Assembly (NCBI GenBank): GCA_018340375.1 | Contig: JAFFJZ010000039.1 | Coordinates: 620,001 to 684,000 of the forward strand | Source of the DNA: Gonatopus flavifemur | Taxonomy: Eukaryota; Arthropoda; Insecta; Hymenoptera; Dryinidae | Reading direction: 5' to 3' | DNA: 64,000 bases | Shown: in pieces, positions 57,191 through 64,000 of the stretch | Position numbering within the stretch: the first letter of the stretch is position 1 | How the letters are laid out: every line of letters starts with the position of its first letter | The notes under the pieces: model-generated | Database searches by the model: none | What the model was told of the DNA's origin: nothing | What the model saw: only the letters and a program-made list of their open reading frames with translations | Position numbers and translations under genes: made by a program

Positions 57191-57540
57191 TTATCCTACA
57201 TCGATGATTTTTTCAGAAAAGAACAAAAGAGAGGATATTATAAATTTATGAGAAGTCAACGGAGAACCGATCCTATAATAACTGCAGTAAAGTGAAAACA
57301 CAACGCCAAGTCCATGGAAAAATGTGAATCCCTCACAATAACAATTAACAAAAAGTTTTTGGAACAAAACCTTCACTCTCTCTAGAATTCTACTTGATGT
57401 GGCAAATATACCATTGAAAAGAAAAAAAGATGTCAAATCAATAATAGCTACCAAGTACATTTGGCGATCCAAATGGTATGTGAACAATCTTTGGGTTAAT
57501 GTAACTTAATTTGGAAAGGATGCATTCGTAGTGGCATGTA

Positions 57541-57659
57541 CCCTAGCAGAAATCACTCTAGTATTTCTCTAGGTAATTACGAGGCCTCACAAGTCCTTGC
57601 AAGTTACTTGTGAGGCCTTGCGAGGCCTAGAGAACGACTAGAGTGATTTCTACTAGGGT
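57541..57659. mobile_element. 119-bp palindromic MITE (CCCTAGCAGAAAT) in left arm
   Basis: CCCTAGCAGAAATCACTCTAGT mirrors ACTAGAGTGATTTCTACTAGGG, with TA on both sides. The other arm (about 58745-58790) lacks it. The centre has GAGGCCTCACAAG with CTTGTGAGGCC. Confidence 0.8.
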
Positions 57660-58095
57660 ATAAAGGAAAATGGAACAGAAATTAGGTTGATCCATTTCAC
57701 ACACTAGAACTCTTAGTTATTCCATACCAAACGTGTTGGTCGGTTCAGATATGTTTTGAAATCCACATCGATGCGGAATACTTGCACTTTTATAAATTCC
57801 TGATTGAATTTTCAATCACAAATAATGGAAGCAATTTCCACTCACGTAAATGAAAAATAATGTACAGTAGTATTGATCGCGGGGCGTCGAAACCGGACGC
57901 CAAAGCCCTATCACTTAAGTCAGCACCACTTATGTGGATGTGAGTATTTTTCTGCCTATATGACCTTGCGTTCATTCTTCAAACTTGGGAATCAAGATGT
58001 ACTTGTGATGTAAAAACACTGAACAACTCGTGTGATCTAACTAGTATATGGTTGAAGTGGATACGTGGATGACTTCGTCAAAGCGTTAGTATACA

Positions 58096-58240
58096 GGGTG
58101 ACCCAAGTGAGAAAAATTGTATTTCAAGGGCGTATTCCGCAGCCATAATGCAAGATTTTCCCGTTTTTGGAAGATGAGTTTTTGAGATATGAGCATTTTT
58201 AGAATTTTTTTCAAATCCAAATCAACTTGGATCACTTTTG
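58096..58240 (+). mobile_element. Single arm of CAGGGTG MITE
   Basis: CAGGGTGACCCAAGTGAG, CGTATTCCGCAGCCATAATGCA and GAGATATGAGCATTTTTAGAA match one arm of the palindromic MITE at 18331-18882. The second arm is not here. Confidence 0.6.
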
Positions 58241-59020
58241 TTATTTTCAGTTGGATACCAGTACAGCCCTGATTTTATTACAATTATAATGTTTTTAAAA
58301 TGATATTATTATGTTATTATAATGGATTAATTTTTTCTAAGTTTTTTCAATCACCTGTACATTCATTTCAATTTTCATGCATAATAACTTGAAAATTCAA
58401 TAACATGTATTTGGATTCCTATTTCAGGTCACAAAAATTGAATTTTCATTCGCATATGTATATGAAAAGTACATGAAATTTCAAGAAATTTTTAAGAGTG
58501 TGGCGTGGCCGATGATAATTTTGTGGAATCATATTATTCGAGTTTCTATCTTGATGCCCTTGAGACATTTTTTGGAATATAATCTAGACCGGAAACTCCT
58601 GCTATCGGCCACGCCTAGTATTTCGCATCAACGTGGATTCCAAAACATATCTGAACTGACCAACACGTTTGGTATGGAATAACTCAGAATTCTAGGGTGT
58701 GAAATGGATCAACGTAATTTCTGTTCCATCTTCCTTCATACGTGTTTTGAAGATGAGAAGATTTTTTTAGAAATCACAAGCGACTACGAATGCATCCTTG
58801 ACAAATTAAGTTACATTATCTCAAAGATTGTTCACAGAACATTTGGATCGCCAAATGTACTTGGTAGCTGTTATTGATTTGACATCTTTTTTTTTAATGG
58901 TATATTTGCCACATCAAGTAGAATTCTAGACAGAGTGAAGGTTTTGTTCCAAGAATTTTTTGTTAATTGTTATTGTGAGAGGTTTATATTTTTTTATGGA
59001 CTTGACGGTATTTTTTTTTT

Positions 59021-60330
59021 CAGATTCTTTGTGAGGATTGCACTCATTTTTATGGATATTGTTCACTCAACCTGATCATATTATTTCTCTATTTCATGAA
59101 CATCAAAATATTGAAGAAATAAATTATTAACTATCATAACTACTATTTGAAGTCTGATCTGTTTTTTCTACCAGTATTCTCCTCTTTTCCTCACATGCTT
59201 GTTTTTCTCTCAATCGATTTCAAATTATAATGATTAGAAATAGATTCTGAATTTATCTTGCTCAAGAAACTGACGAAAGATACCTCCAGGAAGGAATTAC
59301 TGAGATTCTGTCACCAGTTTCAAATAAAAAAGGTGAATGTTAAATGACTGTATTATTTGTAAAGTTTTTGGAATTTATGGGGCATATATATAGTCAATCA
59401 TTATCCCCATTCACAATTTCTGTACAAGCAGAAGTATGGCAGATATCTTACAGTTTTTAGTGTCGAGTGCTTTTCTGTTGATGTTTCCTTTATGATTTGC
59501 AGATAATAGCGTAACAGATTATGTACAATCTCCTCAAGGAAAATCAAGGGCATGAAACAATATTCTTAAAGGTGATTACATCTCCGCAGCATTGAACTTT
59601 TGATAAATGAATTCTAATGAACATTTGGAAAAAAAACTTCGAAAAACTTGTCATTATTCATCATATATTACCAAACGTTCTTACGCGTTGGCCCTTCTCT
59701 CACTTCCTTAGAAGTTGTCTTATTCATCCAATATTCAGCAGATAACAGAATGTACACCCCTGTCCTATATCCTACGCTCCGTACCTTCCTTGGGTAGAGT
59801 GAAGTCAATGGGTACTTCACTCGTCCTTACTTATCCTCAAATAAATGCTCGATGATTTATTTCTGAACAAAATAAATCCGGTTGAACAAAAATGTAGGAA
59901 AGATTGACGGCACCTCCTACGATATATTTCACAGTTCTAATTCCCAATCATGTGTTATGTACACGTAACATTAATCCAAAATAGTACAACCTACATGAGA
60001 GAAACATTTGAAAAATCAATTCAATCCTCGAATTCTCACTGAATCTCTTTAATCTCGATTAAGTTGAGAACAGAACGAGATTAATATCCTCTAAATGACT
60101 ATTTACCGATGTGAAATCGACTTGGAGGTTATTTAGAGCCTAATATATTCTGTAAAGATAAAGTAAAATGTTGTGGATGTATGCGTACGTGTATGGCTTA
60201 TCAGCATCAATCCACGTTTGATGGCTGAGGTTCGAACATGGGGGATTAACGTGATGTATATAAGCTATCCTACTAGGTCGGCAGTACTCTAGGGTCGAAA
60301 AAAGAACAAGCATAGAAAAGATGCCATAGA
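59021..60330. other. Unassigned AT-rich DNA with a tRNA-like piece near 60210-60285
   Basis: No protein gene seen. The minus strand at about 60285-60215 reads ACCTAGTAGGATAGC then TGTTCGAACCTC, weakly resembling tRNA A and B boxes. It may be a SINE fragment. Confidence 0.3.
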
Positions 60331-60416
60331 GCAATGACTATAGCGATGATCGAGGTCTTCGAGAAAAAGACTCTTCTCAACTGGCTGGCCGGTTCCTTGA
60401 TTGGCTTGTTCTTTTC

Positions 60417-60743
60417 TTAGTTTTCGTTCATCAGACTAACGTCACGCAAGTGGAAAGTCGTGTATTCGGAGCGGTCGTAATTAGATACCTCCAAGGTACC
60501 ACCGACGACGTCGACGAAAAAGGTGAAGATGGGGTAGGATGACTCCTTTTTACCTCGTCGGCGTTCTATATCCTTCCGCGAAATCCTTTGCATGGAGGTG
60601 AGATACGGTGGCCAAGGATCCTCGAGATCAGGGATAAGGAGAAAACAGCTCAGGTAGCGGATAGGTTCAGGATTACTCAATTTCAATTTCAAACCTTTTG
60701 TATTCTCATGCTTTTGACGTATTGCTACCGTGTGAAGGATCAA
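60417..60743 (-). CDS. ORF, unrecognised (108 codons), possible exon
   Basis: The second half (from the Met at about 60593: MQRISRKDIERRRGKKE, then FFVDVVGG and SEYTTFHLRDVSL) has G/C-rich third positions unlike the AT-rich flanks, which suggests former or present coding use. The region upstream is less convincing. No domain is recognised. It could be a terminal exon of a host gene or an old TE. Confidence 0.3.
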   Translation of the reverse strand: MILHTVAIRQKHENTKGLKLKLSNPEPIRYLSCFLLIPDLEDPWPPYLTSMQRISRKDIERRRGKKESSYPIFTFFVDVVGGTLEVSNYDRSEYTTFHLRDVSLMNEN

Positions 60744-62394
60744 TTCAATTTTCGTTTTCTAGGAGAAGATTCCAATCTACGTGTGTTTTGTTTGGAAATT
60801 TGTATTGTTATGATAATCCTTACCATCTTGATTTATTGCACACTTCCTTTTATGGACAATTTGAATAATTTCAATGATATTTTTTAGATTGACTTCAAAA
60901 TGCTGAAGTTGAGAATTCAAGTTGAGAATGTTTACATTAAGAATGTACATCGTTGGTACGCAACTGAAAATTTACAGTAAAGTGGGTAAATAAAAATTCC
61001 AGATCATCACTGGAGTACTGTTGAAGTACTAACAGCATGTCCGAAGTGTTCTCAGGGTGATGTTCAGGTGTTCTGAAAGGATTCTAATGGTCTGGCTATG
61101 TTGCTTCACCGTTACGATATTTTTATTATCCTAGCAGATACAGACGCGCGCATTGTCGTCGGTTCATGTTCTGCTACTTCCAAATAATTATGTAAAACTT
61201 CCGAATATTTGAGATGATTTGATAACCCGAGTAAAAATGAAAACTCCTGCACCACGTCTGCACTAGTCCCGCACTTATATTCACACCCGTAACACTCCCG
61301 CAACAGATCCAAAAATTCGTGAGATTCTTGGTTCAAAATCAAAGCGCCCATAACATGCCCGCACCAGACCTGTACGCATATATATGTCCGCACCACGCCC
61401 GCAACAGGTATGTACGTTTTTCCTGTCCTGAAACTATATAGACGTGGTGCAAGCATATCGCAAGAGGCTTTCTTCTCATCTCCATTAAATCAGTACAATT
61501 TTTCTGAATCTCTAATAATTTTGTAATGAGTGAAATTTCAGAATAAGAATAAAGCGAAATAAAAACTTTCTAAGGCTCAAACGTAAAAGTTGTAAGAGAA
61601 ATCTTCCTGATACAAAAATTCGGTGTGTTACTGCTTTCGAACGCGTGCATATTCAAGGGAACCCAAACAACGCCGTGTGTATGACACAAATTATTTTTCC
61701 CAAAATTTATATTGGTTTTCCTCTTACATCCATTACGCGAAGAGTAGGAGTTGTATGAAACATTCCGACAAACTTTGAACGTGAGGACCCAGTCATTGCA
61801 TGGTGTTATAGTGTATGAAGCAATGGAATCATAATATCGCTGTATACATACCTTTCTCAATCAATGAACATGGTATGTATGAAGTGATAATTTGATTTTA
61901 TTGCTTTATTTTCGAATAATTTATCAGAAAAGATTTGGCTCGGGTTGCATCGTCGGGATTGCTGAGTATCCCCTTAAGGGCTTTCGAACGTGGTAGAACT
62001 ATAAATATGTAGGTACACAAATACAGAATATAGGTATAGTCTAAGCGAGAAAAACTTTGCGCCAAACGTTTGTGTGAAATAGAAATTGATGTGAAATTTA
62101 AAAAATATTTTACCATAGTGCTTACCCGGGATTGCGCCGTGAACATAAATCTAGCAGTAAAATCACTCTCCATTCCCTATAAAAAATTCGTGAATACGCG
62201 AGATGATTTGACATTTCGTCGTCGCCATGTTGATTTCGAAAATATCTTGAGATGCAACTGGCAGCTGCGTTTCAAAGTAACCATTTGATTATTTTTTATT
62301 ATATTCAAAATTTCAAGGTTTTCGGAATAATCAATCGATTGATGGAATTTTTCAATATTGCACGTGATTTATCGTAATATAACTTATATGTATA

Positions 62395-62755
62395 CCCACA
62401 CAGCACCGAAGATCTCATCAAGGTTGCAGAAATCTAACATCTGAAACATTGAAATATTTCTATGACATTGCTGTATGTCATGCCGAGGTTTCAAAGTCTC
62501 TTCAGAAATTTTACAATGTCCGCTAATCTTACATTTCAATGCAATATTTCTGAATTATTTCTGCAATATTCCAAGAATATTTATGAAATATTTCATTGTA
62601 ATGGTTGTCTCGTAATATATCTGAGACATTGCAAATAAGTAACATTTCAATTGACAGATTTTTGACATATTTCTGTGAAAGTATACTGAAATATCATGAA
62701 GGTGAAAGATCGAAATGTAATTGAGACATTACTGAGATCTGTGGTGCTGTATGGG
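62395..62755. mobile_element. 361-bp MITE with CCCAYACAGCACC ends and TA duplication
   Basis: CCCACACAGCACCGAAGATCTC mirrors GAGATCTGTGGTGCTGTATGGG. TA flanks both sides. Copy 1 has TATATGTATATACAAAT at 21562-21578, the empty site. ATTTCTGCAATATT-type words recur inside. A single end (CCCATACAGCACG) is at 54250. Confidence 0.85.
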
Positions 62756-63979
62756 TATACAAATAAAACTATTCCGCATGGAAAAATTACATTACACTTC
62801 CCATGAACCCTTCATAAATGTGATTGAATTGAGATCGATTAGTTTGGTTATCATCCCGCATAAAATTTGATCGACAAAATTTTTATTCATTTATAAAAAG
62901 GGGACCATTTGTTTAGAGAAAGAACGATCTTTGATTATGATGAACGAATTGTACGTGTAACTGTCAATTACCGATACATCGTTTTCTCCACATTATTCCA
63001 CATCCACATACGGTTATGTAAAATATTGATTTCATACACACATGCATAGTCCACGGAAATGCAACGCAATTTTTACACTGGAATATTTGTTTATGCGGAA
63101 TAAAATCAACGATATACATTATAACTTTCACAGCACATTATGGGGTGAAATTGTAGAAAATTCACGATTGAAAAAATTTTTTTTCGTTATTCTGAACATG
63201 GTAATAAAAAAAATACTTACTCCAAAACGTCGCTTTTAACTGCATTTTGCGATATTCTCAAAAGCAACGCGGCGACGGCGAACTATCAAATCGTCTCACG
63301 TATTTACGAATTTTTTACAGGAAATAGAGGTAAAGCCCACACTGAGAGATATTCATTATCAAAAAATACTGGTTTTCCCATTAGTCGGGGGATATACTTG
63401 ACATAACGATTTTATATACGTGGCTTGAGATCACAAATTGATGAGAAATAACAGTAATTTTTCATGCTCCGAAGTTTGAAAATTAAAACCAGAGAGAGAT
63501 GAGAATTCATGTTGAAAAACAGTAATCTTTTATCATACAAGTTGTAAACGAAAATTCTTAATTGATGACACTGATATGAATTGAAAACCATCCCATTTTC
63601 AAGATTGTTGCGTGGCTTCGGGGAAATAAGCCAGGTTTGTGATCACGAACAATGATGTTCGATGCCGGTGAGGATAAAATTTTTTCTTCCATTAAAATAA
63701 CGCTATAAAAAATTACTGATATTCCCCATCAATTTGTAATCACATGTCAAGTATATCCCTCGTCCACTGACAAAAACCAGTAATTTTTAATGATGAATTC
63801 TTTTCAGTGCAAGTAAACACTGGGCAATCCCAGGTAAGCACAGTGGTATAATATTTTTTCGTATCAATTACTATTCCGCACGAACGTTTGGCGCAAAATA
63901 GCAATTGAGATGAAATTTGAAAAATATTACACCATAGTGCCTGGAAGTACGCCTCGAATATGAATCCAGCGGTGGAATC

Positions 63980-64000
63980 CAAGGGCGTATCCAGGGGAGG
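63980..64000. mobile_element. Start of hAT-type MITE in copy 2
   Basis: CAAGGGCGTATCCAGGGG follows GTGGAATC, the reverse complement of the duplication seen in copy 1 (22315-22322). The element is cut off by the window end. Confidence 0.75.

Larger units (their letters stand above)
57200..59020. mobile_element. Inverted-arm element (~1.8 kb)
   Basis: The left arm (about 57290-57540 plus 57660-57780) and right arm (about 58625-59010) are inverted copies. Shared blocks include TCTAGAATTCTACTTGATGTGG, GACATCTTTTTTT, TTGATTTGACATC and ATTCCATACCAAACGTGTTGG. The left arm is split by a small MITE. The centre holds one arm of the 18331-type MITE (58096-58240). No transposase recognised. Confidence 0.65.
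61226..64000. mobile_element. Large fold-back element, copy 2 (reverse orientation, cut by window end)
   Basis: It begins CCCGAGTAAAAATGAAAAC and continues as the reverse complement of 24939 down to about 22285, ending in the window at the hAT-type MITE. Iterons lie at 61240-61450. It lacks the 254-bp palindrome found in copy 1 and has its own 361-bp insertion. The arm frames near 61900-62290 and 63042-63239 repeat those of copy 1 on both strands. Confidence 0.8.

Noticed and set aside
1..64000. CRISPR array, rRNA genes, bacterial operons
   Set aside because: No regularly spaced identical direct repeats with unique spacers, no rRNA-like sequence, and no closely packed genes with ribosome-binding sites; the content is eukaryotic TE DNA.

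Overview
The window looks like AT-rich intergenic DNA from an arthropod nuclear genome, most likely an insect. There is no operon-like packing, no bacterial signal and no recognisable intact host gene. Almost everything that can be named is a transposable element (TE) or a remnant of one: an RTE-like non-LTR retrotransposon family, irritans-type mariners, a second IS630/Tc1/mariner group with 41-residue D-D spacing, piggyBac-type elements flanked by TTAA, hAT-type 8-bp-duplication elements and many short palindromic MITEs. The species cannot be named from this sequence.

Layout. 1-4.9 kb: MITE pieces, RTE copy 1 (minus strand) and a mariner remnant joined to it. 4.94-5.95 kb: a 1-kb element full of GCGGTCTACC palindromes, with an exact 8-bp duplication. 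7.72-9.34 kb: a TTAA-flanked 1.6-kb piggyBac-type non-autonomous element. 11.6-15.2 kb: RTE copy 2, interrupted by a mariner at the same RTE site as copy 1. 16-19.8 kb: hAT-type and palindromic MITEs and a tandem block. 20.75-24.94 kb: a large fold-back element; a second copy in the opposite orientation starts at 61.2 kb and runs off the window end. 24.99-29.55 kb: a piggyBac-type element with ~745-bp inverted arms, a C-terminal transposase fragment and a mariner nested in its left arm. 31.8-41.45 kb: five Tc1/mariner-type elements almost end to end, ending in a nearly intact mariner (366 codons). 42.6-48 kb: mostly unique sequence with one inverted-arm element. 48.4-51.6 kb: RTE copy 3 (plus strand), carrying two MITEs. 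51.7-59 kb: MITEs, a ~1.07-kb palindrome and another inverted-arm element. 59-61.2 kb: unassigned DNA with one possible exon.

How the pieces inform each other. Because several families occur more than once, one copy often supplies the empty site for an insertion in another. This fixes element ends and relative ages directly: TA duplications at 24093-24346, 25452-26762, 50301-50552 and 62395-62755, and a hAT-type MITE already present before the fold-back element was copied. The most unusual signal is a histone-mRNA-type 3' stem-loop (GGCCCTTTTCAGGGCC) 36 and 64 nt downstream of the transposase stop codons of two adjacent elements, which suggests transposon mRNAs whose 3' ends might be formed without polyadenylation.
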